A DNA stretch of 43,814 bases from an uncultured Lachnospiraceae bacterium (GCA_910586095.1 CAJUHQ010000006.1:1-43814); one strand, 5' to 3'. Positions 31,627 through 41,288 are shown, numbered from the stretch's first letter. Notes: a model not told the origin generated them from the sequence alone. A program made the numbers and translations.

Positions 31627-32559
31627 TTACGAAATACGATTTTGCTTGTCGCGCAATCGCATCAATCGTTGACGGTACGAAAGATTTTCTTGGGCCTTCT
31701 CATGTGTTTTTTGTAGTGTCACAATAAATTCATTTCGTCGTGTATTCCACATATGAACAATTTTCATATCAATCATCTCTAATATCCGCAAATCATAGAT
31801 CAGCAATGCAAAGGAGGCTGGTGTAAAGACATAATGGTGGATATCAATATACTCTCCTGCACAAACTCTGCGTATTCCGTCCATTACAATCGTTTTGTCA
31901 TGAAGATATTTGTAGTTTGTTTTCTGGTGTCTCATCGCAAAATCCAATATAGAAAATATAGGTTTATTCCACGAAATCCGCCCCTTACGTGATACAACAT
32001 TCATGTAATACTCGGCCACATTTCCTACTGACTGCAAATGATTAGGTGTATATGCATTATTTAAGATCTCTGCCAAACTGGTGGTATAGCGATAATGGTC
32101 AAAACAGTATCGTTTATCAGGAACTGCAAGTCGCAGTAATCCTTCTTCTTTGAGCAGTTTTGAACAATCCTGCAAAAATCCAACAAAATTTGTGGTATGC
32201 TCAATCATATGAGAGGCAATGATATAGTCATAATAGTTACTTTTTTGTATCAATTCATAGTAACTTCCGCCCTTCCACACATAATCAACTGGCTCAATCG
32301 CCTCTAGATCTACCCCATCATTTTTGTAGTGCTCTCTTAATCCTTCCTGATCTAACCAGTCTACAGTCTCCACACAATAGCCATTTCTTTTTGGAACAAC
32401 AGGATGATGCGATGGACCAATTTCCAATCCTTTTTGTTCTCTACTGATCCCATCCAAAAAGCGCATCTCCCTAAAAAGATACACTTTAAGTACTCTTGGG
32501 ACATATCTGCTATTTTTTATACTGGTTTTAAACTTCTTGTATCGATCTTGTTTGGTCAT
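31627..32559 (-). CDS. SAM-dependent methyltransferase (class I)
   Basis: The 310-residue protein has a Rossmann-type methyltransferase core. Motif I is GLEIGPSHHPVV (residues ~45-56), followed by the acidic strand end YCVETVDW. The post-I region IASHMIEHTTNFVGFLQDC, with the common EH dipeptide, leads to LLKEEGLLRLAVPDKRYCFD. It resembles Methyltransf_11-type enzymes found in cell-surface glycan clusters. The substrate is unknown. AAAGGAG is 12 bases before the ATG, a rather long spacing. The gene ends 88 bases before the MPN-repeat gene, on the same strand. Confidence 0.8.
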   Translation of the reverse strand: MTKQDRYKKFKTSIKNSRYVPRVLKVYLFREMRFLDGISREQKGLEIGPSHHPVVPKRNGYCVETVDWLDQEGLREHYKNDGVDLEAIEPVDYVWKGGSYYELIQKSNYYDYIIASHMIEHTTNFVGFLQDCSKLLKEEGLLRLAVPDKRYCFDHYRYTTSLAEILNNAYTPNHLQSVGNVAEYYMNVVSRKGRISWNKPIFSILDFAMRHQKTNYKYLHDKTIVMDGIRRVCAGEYIDIHHYVFTPASFALLIYDLRILEMIDMKIVHMWNTRRNEFIVTLQKTHEKAQENLSYRQRLMRLRDKQNRIS

Positions 32560-32942
32560 TTCTATATTCTGCTCCTTTGCTATCTTTCATTTTTAGTTTT
32601 ATATTTTTATTCTTACTCAAATACAGGCTTTCCTATTGCTATTCAGACCTTTTACTATTCTTTCGCAACTACCAAATTAAAAAATTCGTTTTATTCACCA
32701 CTATCATACCTTTTTTTGAGACAGATGTAAATCTGCTTCTTGATTCAAATCTTTGTATAATCAACTGTACTGTTTTAGTATATATTTTCTGTAAAATTAA
32801 TACATTTTATATATTTTGCAGAAATTTTCTATCTTTTGTATTATTTTTTGTAAAATCATTCGTCAAAACACCGATATATACTATATCTATTAGTATCTAT
32901 CCAATTCCCAGTCAAAACTAATTTAAAGGAGGAATCTTTTGT
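32560..32942. other. Very AT-rich divergent intergenic region
   Basis: About 380 bp between the methyltransferase and coiled-coil genes. Open frames on the plus strand here are Phe/Tyr/Ser-rich and lack ribosome binding sites, so I treat them as noise. Promoters for both flanking genes should lie here; I could not choose between many AT-rich boxes. Confidence 0.5.
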
Positions 32943-34169
32943 ATGAGTATAGAGTTTGTACCTTCACTATTTCCTATCACAGTAAGTGACGCCAAGGCTA
33001 GTGAGCTAAACAAAGGTACTATATCAGAAACTACTAACAATCCAACCATTGGTAATGCTGACGAATGTACTGCGGTTATCATGGAACTATCAAAACAGGA
33101 ATATAAACAAAACAAGGACATTGTCTTAATATCAGATGAGCCCCCTAAGATATACCCATCATATATTGATTTAGATAGTAAACCTTTTGCAGAACTACTG
33201 GATGATGTAAGAAATGGAATTCCTCTGTCAGAAAATAATGAAAAACGGCTCAAAGCAGATATGTTGGAGTGGAGTAAAAAATATTATTCTCAAATGCAGG
33301 ATTTTCGTATTGATGAGCGTGATGATCGTGTTAAAAAGGCACTCGAGTTAAACACTTGGATGAAACAACGTACATTACAGGAAATGCAAGAAAAGCTTGA
33401 GAGTGAAAAGCAGGAAAGTGCCTCCATATTACAAGAGGTCAAAAATGCTAAAAATGCTCATCAGACAGCAACTATGCGCGGTGAAGCACATATGATTAAG
33501 CAAACTCTCGACTATCTAAACGAAGACCAAACGAATACATCTCAATCAAAACAACATCCGCAAAACAATGAAGAGAAAGAAGACGAAGTTTCCCAACAGA
33601 TGTCAGGTTCACTTCATTTAGAGGGCGGTACAGATTCACACCTTCTAGATAAGGCCCTCACCTCAGAACAGCGCATTGCCGAAAATACCACCCAGATTGA
33701 AAATCAATGGGAAACTGAACTTAGAAAGGAACGAGAATACAGTGATCTACTAGATAAAGAATTTGACGAGTGGATAACTGTATTTGAAAGCGATGAATTC
33801 TCACTGCGTGAAAAAGTGGATGCTTTTGAATGGTTTATGACTGCCGCGGAGGATCACGCTGAGAAAAGAGAACTTGAATGGCATCGCAGAATGTATGATT
33901 TTCGAGCTCTCAGAGAACTTCGTCTAATGTCTTATTCCAACACCAAAATTCAGGACGCCCAAAAGGAAATAGCAACCCAAAGGCGCAACAAAGAGGACCT
34001 TCTTGCCAGAAAAAATGGGCAAGATTACGTTCTTAATAGTACCAAGCAACGCATACAAGAAATTGAGAAACAGGAGCAGGAAAAGACAAAGGATACTCCC
34101 AACCATAAAAAAGAAGCTGAACAGGAACAGAAAGAACAAGAAACAGCTAGATATGAATTTTGGGTATAA
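32943..34169 (+). CDS. Unrecognised coiled-coil protein
   Basis: A 408-residue soluble protein with no signal peptide or membrane segment. Residues 1-60 are Ser/Thr/Asn-rich. Long charged helices follow (about 95-180 and 225-395, e.g. LNTWMKQRTLQEMQEKLESE), typical of coiled coils. A polar insert (TSQSKQHPQNNEEKEDE) interrupts them, and a Lys/Glu/Gln-rich tail ends in RYEFWV. I do not recognise a family. AAAGGAGG ten bases before the ATG is a strong site, so it is surely translated. It lies alone between a methyltransferase and the convergent ATP synthase operon. Confidence 0.65.
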   Translation: MSIEFVPSLFPITVSDAKASELNKGTISETTNNPTIGNADECTAVIMELSKQEYKQNKDIVLISDEPPKIYPSYIDLDSKPFAELLDDVRNGIPLSENNEKRLKADMLEWSKKYYSQMQDFRIDERDDRVKKALELNTWMKQRTLQEMQEKLESEKQESASILQEVKNAKNAHQTATMRGEAHMIKQTLDYLNEDQTNTSQSKQHPQNNEEKEDEVSQQMSGSLHLEGGTDSHLLDKALTSEQRIAENTTQIENQWETELRKEREYSDLLDKEFDEWITVFESDEFSLREKVDAFEWFMTAAEDHAEKRELEWHRRMYDFRALRELRLMSYSNTKIQDAQKEIATQRRNKEDLLARKNGQDYVLNSTKQRIQEIEKQEQEKTKDTPNHKKEAEQEQKEQETARYEFWV

Positions 34170-34185
34170 ACTATCCTTACAAAAT

Positions 34186-34224
34186 AATCCCCTCAATACA
34201 ACATTTATCGTATTTGAGGGGATT
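34186..34224. terminator. Bidirectional terminator between the coiled-coil gene and atpC
   Basis: AATCCCCTCAATAC (34186-34199) and GTATTTGAGGGGATT (34210-34224) form a strong stem with one bulged base. U-rich sequence flanks it on both strands. It serves the convergent coiled-coil gene and the ATP synthase operon. Confidence 0.85.
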
Positions 34225-34232
34225 GTTTACGC

Positions 34233-34637
34233 TTATTTTAATTTTGCTGCTTCCATTCGTGCAATCGCACGCATTAATGCAGTTTGTGCCCTGTCCATAT
34301 CAAAATTAGCATCGTGCTCGCTAATCCGGCTCTCGGCTCTTTGCCGCGCAGCAGCAGCACGCGCTTCATCGATTTCGCTGGGCCACTCGATAATCTCTGC
34401 AAGGATTGTAACCTCCTGCGGCAAAATCTGTACAAAACCAGCATGAAGCGCCGCATTCTTTATCGTACTCTCCTGTGTTATTGTCAATATTCCAGGTCTG
34501 ACAATCACGGTCAATGGCGCATGTCCGCCGTAGACACCAATCTCTCCTTCTGTCGTATTGAACTCCACCATATCCACATCTTCATTAAAAAACTCGCGGT
34601 CCGGTGTCACAATTGTGAGCCTAAACTTCTCTGCCAT
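34233..34637 (-). CDS. atpC: ATP synthase F1 subunit epsilon
   Basis: The 134-residue epsilon subunit sits on the central stalk with gamma and can inhibit ATP hydrolysis. The N-terminal beta-barrel (FRLTIVTPDREFFNEDVDMV, GEIGVYGGHAPLTVIVRPG) and the C-terminal helical hairpin (EARAAAARQRAESRI) are both present. It is the last gene of the operon, starting 12 bases after atpD, with GGGGGGTG before the ATG. A terminator follows. Confidence 0.95.
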   Translation of the reverse strand: MAEKFRLTIVTPDREFFNEDVDMVEFNTTEGEIGVYGGHAPLTVIVRPGILTITQESTIKNAALHAGFVQILPQEVTILAEIIEWPSEIDEARAAAARQRAESRISEHDANFDMDRAQTALMRAIARMEAAKLK

Positions 34638-34648
34638 AACACACCCCC

Positions 34649-36043
34649 CTATTTCACGCGGGCTGTCACGTCATCAATCGTTCCGGCATTGAGGAAATGG
34701 CCCTCAGCAATACTGTCATGCTTTCCGTCTAGAATTTCTTTAAATCCTCTGATTGTCTCTGCTATTGGCACATATTTACCTGTCATTCCTGTAAACTGCT
34801 CCGCCACATGGAATGGCTGTGACAGGAAACGCTGAATCTTTCTGGCACGGTTTACTGTCACTTTGTCTTCCTCTGACAATTCATCCATACCAAGAATCGC
34901 AATGATATCTTGCAGCTCCTTATATTTTTGCAAAATCTGCTGTACACCACGAGCCACCTCATAGTGCTCCTGCCCTACAATACGGGGATCGAGGATTCTA
35001 GATGTAGACTCTAATGGATCAACCGCTGGATAAATACCCAACTCCACAATAGAACGCGAAAGAACTGTCGTCGCATCCAAATGTGCAAACGTTGTTGCTG
35101 GAGCGGGGTCCGTCAAATCGTCCGCTGGCACATAGACTGCTTGAACGGATGTAATGGAACCATTCTTAGTAGAGGTGATACGCTCCTGCAATGCTCCCAT
35201 CTCTGTCTGCAAAGTAGGCTGATATCCCACGGCAGAAGGCATACGGCCAAGCAAAGCAGAAACTTCAGATCCTGCCTGTGTAAAACGGAAAATATTGTCA
35301 ATAAACAACAACACATCCTTTCCGCCCTTATCACGGAAGTACTCTGCCATTGTAAGCCCTGTAAGTCCTACTCTCATTCGAGCCCCAGGCGGCTCATTCA
35401 TCTGTCCAAACACCATTGTTGTCTTATTGATAACGCCCGATTCTGTCATCTCATGATACAGATCGTTTCCTTCTCTAGTGCGCTCACCTACTCCCGTAAA
35501 TACAGAGTAGCCGCCGTGCTCTGTCGCAATATTTCTGATTAACTCTTGAATCAACACTGTCTTACCAACACCAGCACCGCCAAAGAGTCCAATCTTTCCG
35601 CCCTTCTGATAAGGACAAAGCAAATCAACTACTTTGATTCCTGTCTCTAACAGCTCTGTCGCTGTAGATTGCTCTTTAAATTCTGGCGCCGGCCTGTGAA
35701 TCGGCTCATATCCTTGTGCATTGGGAGCTGGCTTATTATCTATAGGCTCTCCGAGCACATTAAACATACGTCCCAGTGTATTTTCACCCACAGGAACCGT
35801 AATAGGCGCCCCTGTCGCAACGGCATCCATCCCTCTTACAAGCCCGTCTGTAGGCCCCATGGCGATACATCTTACTGTATCATCACCCAAATGCTGGGCA
35901 ACCTCAACAACTAGGCTAGTATTATCATTTCTGGTAATTCTAATCGCCTCGTTAATCTCAGGAAGTTCTCCTTCTCTGAATTTAACGTCGAGAACTGCAC
36001 CGACAATCAGGGTAACTTTACCGATTATTGTCTTATCTGCCAT
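34649..36043 (-). CDS. atpD: ATP synthase F1 subunit beta
   Basis: The 464-residue catalytic subunit. The P-loop GGAGVGKTVL, the catalytic Glu region GVGERTREGNDLYHEM, Walker B VLLFIDNIFRFTQAGSEVS and the DELSEED-type motif (MDELSEEDK) are all intact. The length is normal. It lies 96 bp after atpG and 11 bp before atpC. GAGAGGAAAC precedes the ATG. Confidence 0.98.
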   Translation of the reverse strand: MADKTIIGKVTLIVGAVLDVKFREGELPEINEAIRITRNDNTSLVVEVAQHLGDDTVRCIAMGPTDGLVRGMDAVATGAPITVPVGENTLGRMFNVLGEPIDNKPAPNAQGYEPIHRPAPEFKEQSTATELLETGIKVVDLLCPYQKGGKIGLFGGAGVGKTVLIQELIRNIATEHGGYSVFTGVGERTREGNDLYHEMTESGVINKTTMVFGQMNEPPGARMRVGLTGLTMAEYFRDKGGKDVLLFIDNIFRFTQAGSEVSALLGRMPSAVGYQPTLQTEMGALQERITSTKNGSITSVQAVYVPADDLTDPAPATTFAHLDATTVLSRSIVELGIYPAVDPLESTSRILDPRIVGQEHYEVARGVQQILQKYKELQDIIAILGMDELSEEDKVTVNRARKIQRFLSQPFHVAEQFTGMTGKYVPIAETIRGFKEILDGKHDSIAEGHFLNAGTIDDVTARVK

Positions 36044-36139
36044 CTCTTTGTTTCCTCTCTATAAATTTTTTCGCTTATTTTCCTATACCCCAAACCACTT
36101 TGCCACTCGTCATATCATTCGTAAGCGATTGGTTGTGTT

Positions 36140-36991
36140 TTATGATATTGCCTCAGCACCAGCGATAATCTCAGTCAATTCCTGCGTAATAGAACTTTGA
36201 CGTGCTCTATTGTAGAGCAATGACAACTTTTCTATCATTTCCTCTGCATTGCTGGTAGCTGAATCCATCGCTTGCATCCTGGCTCCATTCTCACTGGCCA
36301 CGGCTTCTATCATTGCTCCATAGATCAAGCTGGTAATATACTTAGGAATAATCAGATCAATTGCCTCTCCCGCCTCCGGTTCAAAGTCCAGAACTGCCTT
36401 ATCCTGAGCGTCGCGCTCATCCTCAATTTTAATAGGGAGCAGCTTTAACAGAGTCGGCACATGTGTCACCGTATTTTTGAAGCCTGTATAGGCAATATGG
36501 ATCTCCCCAACCTTACCACTTGAAAAATCACTCAGAATCTTCTTGCTGATATTCATGGCATCAATATAAATTGGTTCCTCAATGGCACTCGAAAAATCAT
36601 CACCCATCTCGTACCCCATTCTCACAAACGCATCTCTGCCCTTGCTTCCGATGGGATAAATAATCAAATCTTCCTTATTCCAACCATTGTCTCTAACCAG
36701 TTTCACAATGTTGGAATTGTACCCTCCTGCAAGTCCTCTATTTGCTGTAATCACGATGACAGCCTTTTTGGGAGACGAGTTTTGTTTTAGAAATGGATGG
36801 TTGAGATCCCCTGCTTTGGAAAGCATGGAAACCACCGTGTCGTACATGCAGGTAAAATAATTCTTGGATTTCTCTGCACGCCCTTTTGCTCTTTGCAGTT
36901 TAACGGTGGAAACAAGCTTCATGGCCTTTGTAATCTGCTGCGTACTCTGTACGGAGCCCTTACGCCTTTTTATGTCTCTCATTGAGGCCAT
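36140..36991 (-). CDS. atpG: ATP synthase F1 subunit gamma
   Basis: The 283-residue central-shaft subunit. The N-terminal coiled-coil helix MRDIKRRKGSVQSTQQITKA and the C-terminal helix RMQAMDSATSNAEEMIEKL...NRARQSSITQELTEI are typical. It rotates inside the alpha/beta hexamer and ties to the c-ring via epsilon. AAAGGAG precedes the ATG. It lies between atpA and atpD. Confidence 0.97.
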   Translation of the reverse strand: MASMRDIKRRKGSVQSTQQITKAMKLVSTVKLQRAKGRAEKSKNYFTCMYDTVVSMLSKAGDLNHPFLKQNSSPKKAVIVITANRGLAGGYNSNIVKLVRDNGWNKEDLIIYPIGSKGRDAFVRMGYEMGDDFSSAIEEPIYIDAMNISKKILSDFSSGKVGEIHIAYTGFKNTVTHVPTLLKLLPIKIEDERDAQDKAVLDFEPEAGEAIDLIIPKYITSLIYGAMIEAVASENGARMQAMDSATSNAEEMIEKLSLLYNRARQSSITQELTEIIAGAEAIS

Positions 36992-37037
36992 ATGAAAACT
37001 CCTTTCTATTTCAAGAAATTAGCAAAAGCCTCTTTCT

Positions 37038-38543
37038 TTACTTAAATCTGCCCTTAAACTCCTCAATTGCTGCAACCAACTCTTTTTCTGTCTCATCCGA
37101 AATCACTTGTGTCTCCTTGATCGCCTTTGGAATCTGTGGATACTTTGTATCAATAAACTCAAACAATTCAGATTCAAATCGGATAATATCACCAACGGGG
37201 ATATCCAACAAATACTTCTTAGTAGCTACAAAAAGGATAATAACCTGATACTCTACTGGCATCGGATTATACTGTGGCTGTTTCAATATTTCTTTAATAC
37301 GAACACCTTGCTCTAGTTTTTCCTTTGTGTCAGGGTCAAGTTCTGAACCAAACTGCGCAAAGGAAGCGAGCTCTCTATACTGTGCAAGCTCCACACGAAT
37401 TGGCGCTGCGATCTTTTTCATCGCTTTTATCTGAGCAGAACCGCCCACTCGTGATACAGACAAACCTGCATTGACAGCCGGTCTAAATCCAGAGTTAAAC
37501 ATCTCTGTCTCCAGATAAATCTGTCCGTCTGTAATCGAAATAACATTCGTTGGAATATATGCAGAAACATCGCCTGCCTGTGTCTCAATAATAGGAAGTG
37601 CTGTAATCGAACCACCGCCATATTCTTCACTCATCCTGCATGCACGTTCCAACAATCTTGAGTGTAGATAGAACACGTCACCAGGATATGCCTCACGCCC
37701 GGGCGGACGCCTTAAGAGCAATGAGAGTGTACGATATGCCGTAGCATGCTTACTTAAATCGTCATAGATCACGAGTACATCCTGACCTGCTTCCATCCAC
37801 TCCTCGCCAATCGCACAGCCCGCATACGGTGCAATATACTGTAATGGCGCAAGTTCACTAGCTGTTGAAGCGACAATTGTCGTATAAGCCATCGCTCCAA
37901 ACTCCTCTAATGTCTTCACAATGCTGGCAACAGTCGAAGCTTTCTGACCGATGGCAACATAGATACATTTGACATTCTGTCCCTTCTGGTTAATGATCGT
38001 GTCAATCGCAATCGCAGTCTTACCAGTTTGTCTATCACCGATAATCAACTCGCGTTGTCCTCTTCCAATAGGAACCATCGCATCAATCGCCTTGATTCCA
38101 GTCTGAAGTGGCGTATCAACCGATTTTCTGGTGATAACACCAGATGCCACTCTTTCAATTTGACGGTATTTTGTAGCTGCAATCGGACCTTTGCCGTCTA
38201 TTGGCTGCCCAAGAGCATTGACAACACGCCCAAGCATGGCATCCCCTACAGGAACCTCTACCACACGGCCTGTTGTCTTTACGGTATCACCTTCATTAAT
38301 ATTTTTGGAGCTTCCAAGCAATACAGCACCTACATTGTCCTCCTCGAGGTTCATGACCATACCATAAACTTCTCCAGGGAACTCTAATAATTCACCTTGC
38401 ATTGCTTTCTCAAGTCCATACACACGTGCGATACCATCTGCCACCTGAATAACTGTACCTACATCTGATACTTCCAACTCAGAGGCATATCTCTTGATCT
38501 GATCCTTAATCACAGAACTGATTTCTTCTGGTCTTAAATTCAT
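37038..38543 (-). CDS. atpA: ATP synthase F1 subunit alpha
   Basis: The non-catalytic nucleotide-binding subunit, 501 residues. The P-loop GDRQTGKTAIAID, VYVAIGQKASTVA-like segment (IYVAIGQKAS) and the signature PAVNAGLSVSRVGGSAQ are present. I use the ATG at 38543 (MNLRPEEISSVIKDQI), with AAAGG upstream; a GTG four codons earlier is within the ribosome-binding region. It starts 25 bases after the atpH stop and ends 46 bases before the start of atpG. Confidence 0.97.
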   Translation of the reverse strand: MNLRPEEISSVIKDQIKRYASELEVSDVGTVIQVADGIARVYGLEKAMQGELLEFPGEVYGMVMNLEEDNVGAVLLGSSKNINEGDTVKTTGRVVEVPVGDAMLGRVVNALGQPIDGKGPIAATKYRQIERVASGVITRKSVDTPLQTGIKAIDAMVPIGRGQRELIIGDRQTGKTAIAIDTIINQKGQNVKCIYVAIGQKASTVASIVKTLEEFGAMAYTTIVASTASELAPLQYIAPYAGCAIGEEWMEAGQDVLVIYDDLSKHATAYRTLSLLLRRPPGREAYPGDVFYLHSRLLERACRMSEEYGGGSITALPIIETQAGDVSAYIPTNVISITDGQIYLETEMFNSGFRPAVNAGLSVSRVGGSAQIKAMKKIAAPIRVELAQYRELASFAQFGSELDPDTKEKLEQGVRIKEILKQPQYNPMPVEYQVIILFVATKKYLLDIPVGDIIRFESELFEFIDTKYPQIPKAIKETQVISDETEKELVAAIEEFKGRFK

Positions 38544-38568
38544 ATGGATCTGCACCTTTCTATTATTT

Positions 38569-39114
38569 TTACAGTTGAATCGCTAACAGGTTGCGCTGAA
38601 GCTTTTCGAGCTTTGTGCGAATACTGCTGTCCACAACCCTGTCACCCATCTTGATGACCATGCCACCTATCAGACTTTGATCTATCTGATAGACACATTC
38701 AATTGTCTTATATTTAGTGGTAGCAAGCAGCCGCGTCTCGATGTCATTTTTTTCCCTATCCTCCAATGCAATCGCAGTGGTGACATAGGCAGTACCAATA
38801 TTGTTGTACTCCTTTATACTTGCGATAAACTCGTCAAGTATTGCCTCAATCTCTGCATAGCGGTCCTTTTCGATCACTGTAATCAAAAATCCCACAAGCT
38901 CACTGCTGACCTTGCCCCCAAACACGCTCTTTACCATCTCAATTTTATCCTCCTTAGGAATCTTGGGATGGTTCATAAACTGTCCAAATTCCGCATTAGC
39001 GCGGATAACCTCAAGAAAACTCGAAACCTCCTCCAAAAAGAAGGCTGTCTTATTCTCCTCTACAGCAAGTTCAAACAATGCCTGGGCATACGTTTTGGAA
39101 ACTAGCTTAGCCAT
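38569..39114 (-). CDS. atpH: ATP synthase F1 subunit delta
   Basis: The 181-residue peripheral-stalk subunit that holds F1 to subunit b. Family features are VSKTYAQALFELAVEENK at the N-terminus and the C-terminal sandwich YQIDQSLIGGMVIKMGDRVVDSSI. The start lies within the last 13 bases of atpF, so translation is probably coupled. Confidence 0.96.
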   Translation of the reverse strand: MAKLVSKTYAQALFELAVEENKTAFFLEEVSSFLEVIRANAEFGQFMNHPKIPKEDKIEMVKSVFGGKVSSELVGFLITVIEKDRYAEIEAILDEFIASIKEYNNIGTAYVTTAIALEDREKNDIETRLLATTKYKTIECVYQIDQSLIGGMVIKMGDRVVDSSIRTKLEKLQRNLLAIQL

Positions 39115-39644
39115 GTGCTATCACCTATTTCTTTCAAAGTTTCATCAATAAGTTCGTGCTGAGCGTTTGTATCAATATTTGCCTGAACAATCTTGGCCGC
39201 CATAACGGAAGCAACCGCAATCATCTCGCGTTTTACTTCATCTGCCATCTTCTGCTTCTCAAGCTCTGCCTCAGTTCTAGCTCTCTCTACAATCTTTGCT
39301 GCCTCTTCTTTTGCCTGGGCAACAATTCGCGCTTCATTCTCCATACCACGCTTGCGCGCATCTGATAAAATCTCTTCTGCCTCTTTGTCTACCTGATTTA
39401 GTTTTTCTTCATAGAGCGCGCGCTTCTCAGCCGCTGACTTCTGGTCTGTAGCTGCCTGTTCCAACTCTCCTTTAATCTTAGCCTGCCTATCCTGCATCAT
39501 CTTTCTTACGGGATTAAACAGGAAGTGTGACGCGACCATAAAGAGGACGAACATTGCAATAATCATGAGCACCGCATCTGCCAAAAGCTGAAAATCTAAG
39601 TCAAATAACCGGCTCAATCCTTCTGCCTCCGTGGCAAGTAACAT
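39102..39644 (-). CDS. atpF: ATP synthase F0 subunit b
   Basis: The 180-residue stator subunit. An N-terminal membrane helix (residues ~16-36, LLADAVLMIIAMFVLFMVAS) is followed by FNPVRKMMQDRQAKI and a long charged coiled coil. It dimerises to form the peripheral stalk. GGAGG is nine bases before the ATG. It overlaps atpH by 13 bp. Confidence 0.95.
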   Translation of the reverse strand: MLLATEAEGLSRLFDLDFQLLADAVLMIIAMFVLFMVASHFLFNPVRKMMQDRQAKIKGELEQAATDQKSAAEKRALYEEKLNQVDKEAEEILSDARKRGMENEARIVAQAKEEAAKIVERARTEAELEKQKMADEVKREMIAVASVMAAKIVQANIDTNAQHELIDETLKEIGDSTWLS

Positions 39645-39706
39645 ACCTTCATACCTCCTCTCATACTATTTTGAAGCTCAAACGGTTCTGTTTTTGCCTC
39701 GTTTGA

Positions 39707-39961
39707 TTAAGGTACTAAAGGTTTTACAAACAATAACAGCATTGCTACAAGCAATCCATACAAACCAGTAGTCTCAGCAACTGCCTGCCCCAACAACATG
39801 GTTGATGTTACATCAGATTTTGCTCCTGGATTTCTTCCAACTGCTGCTGCTGCATGACCTGCCGCAATACCTTGGCCGACACCAGGTCCAATACCTGCGA
39901 TTACCGCAAGACCTGCACCGATTGCTGAGCAACCCAATATAAAGTTTGAATTAAATTCCAT
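39707..39961 (-). CDS. atpE: ATP synthase F0 subunit c, sodium-type ligand set
   Basis: The 84-residue c subunit has two membrane helices joined by the polar loop RNPGAKSD. The ion-binding carboxylate is Glu63. The surrounding residues Gln30, Val61, Thr64, Thr65 and Tyr68 match the Ilyobacter tartaricus Na+ set (Q32, V63, E65, S66, T67, Y70), shifted by two and with Thr for Ser. A Pro (P26) four residues before Gln30 also matches. This predicts a Na+-coupled rotor. AGGAGG precedes the ATG. Confidence 0.96.
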   Translation of the reverse strand: MEFNSNFILGCSAIGAGLAVIAGIGPGVGQGIAAGHAAAAVGRNPGAKSDVTSTMLLGQAVAETTGLYGLLVAMLLLFVKPLVP

Positions 39962-40105
39962 ATCTGTTTCCTCCTAAACATTTTGTCTTATACTCTTTCA
40001 AGAACAGTTTATAGCTGCTCCATGAAACAAATTTTGCTGTCTTTCTAGGCCGTGTGCTATCGGGGAGCTCTGCTGATTCTACTGCCTTAGAAAGCTATCC
40101 TATTT

Positions 40106-40822
40106 TTATCCTTCGATTGCATTGTTGATATAAGTCATTGTCAGCATACAAAATACATAGGTTTGAATCGCTCCTGAGAACAAATCAAAATATACATGTA
40201 GCGCCGCAGGCCAGGCCGTAGCAATAAAACCTAACAGACCATAAATTAGCGCCATCATAACTGTCCCTGACAAGACGTTGGCAAACAAACGAAGAGACAA
40301 TGATATTGGTACAGCGATATCGCCAATAACATTGATTGGTGCCCAAATTGGCCACGGATCACATAATCCCTTGATGACACCTTTCACTTTCTGATACTTA
40401 AATTTGTTGAAAGTTATCAAAGTAAATGTAATTAATCCCAATGCAAGTGTGACACCATAATCAGCCGTTGGCGGGCGAAGTCCCAGCAAACCCGAAATAT
40501 TGCTCAAAATAATAAATATGAACAATGTACCAAGATAATTTGCAAATGCGGTACCATTCTTCCCCATGACACCATGCACCATGCCATCGAGCTTCTCGAC
40601 TACAAGCTCTACAACATTTTGGAAAGCTCCAGGGATCTCTGTTGCATGTTTTACTGCCCTGTTTGCACACAAACAGAATATGATAATAATCATCATGACA
40701 ATAAAAAGGCATACATGCGTTGTCGTTATCCACAGTTTCTGACCAAACAGTTCATACTGGAATACACCATGCACCATAAAGTCAATATCATCTGCGCCGG
40801 ATAACAAAATTCCTGCTCCCAT
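40106..40822 (-). CDS. atpB: ATP synthase F0 subunit a
   Basis: The 238-residue membrane subunit forms the ion half-channels beside the c-ring. The essential stator Arg lies in ISLSLRLFANVLSGTVM, and the last helices include YFDLFSGAIQTYVFCMLTMTYI. GGAGGTGA precedes the ATG. It lies between atpI and atpE; 144 bp separate it from atpE. Confidence 0.95.
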   Translation of the reverse strand: MGAGILLSGADDIDFMVHGVFQYELFGQKLWITTTHVCLFIVMMIIIIFCLCANRAVKHATEIPGAFQNVVELVVEKLDGMVHGVMGKNGTAFANYLGTLFIFIILSNISGLLGLRPPTADYGVTLALGLITFTLITFNKFKYQKVKGVIKGLCDPWPIWAPINVIGDIAVPISLSLRLFANVLSGTVMMALIYGLLGFIATAWPAALHVYFDLFSGAIQTYVFCMLTMTYINNAIEG

Positions 40823-40847
40823 ACACTCACCTCCTTATTTTTATTCT

Positions 40848-41288
40848 CTATTCAGTTTTCTTTTTTAATTGTGTTTCCGCGACATTTCGATCTTCCCCTT
40901 GACGAGATATCTTGGAAAAAAGCGGCTGTACATATGCTGATATCTTTAATCCCATGACGCCTGCAAAAGCCGCCAATGGATTCCCAATTTTAGTCACCAT
41001 CAAGATACCCAAAATCAGGATAACTACTAGATACCGAATAATATTCTGCCGTGTCGCTGCAGCCTGCGCCCCCTTTACATCCCTCTCCACAACTGAATTT
41101 AATGAGACAGCCATATGGAAAGCCATAAATATTGCAGTTAGTACTCCTATCCAGAGCCCTATACTATAGTTTGTTTTATCACTTACGAAAAAAAGCCCTG
41201 CAATCTGACACAAGATACCAACTAGAAGTATCCCGACAAGCAGTCCTGGCAGTGCTGTATTAATTTCTCTGATCTTGGTTCTTATCAT
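40848..41288 (-). CDS. atpI: ATP synthase subunit I
   Basis: The 146-residue protein has four hydrophobic segments and matches the AtpI group, which helps assemble the c-ring. I use the ATG at 41288 (MIRTKIREINTALPG) with GAGGGAG upstream. It overlaps the end of atpZ by 29 bp, a sign of coupling. The longer frame to 41351 lacks a site. Confidence 0.82.
   Translation of the reverse strand: MIRTKIREINTALPGLLVGILLVGILCQIAGLFFVSDKTNYSIGLWIGVLTAIFMAFHMAVSLNSVVERDVKGAQAAATRQNIIRYLVVILILGILMVTKIGNPLAAFAGVMGLKISAYVQPLFSKISRQGEDRNVAETQLKKKTE

Noticed and set aside
32404..32921. Plus-strand frames in the AT-rich divergent region
   Set aside because: Phe/Tyr/Ser-rich noise, no ribosome binding site, and partly antisense to the methyltransferase gene.
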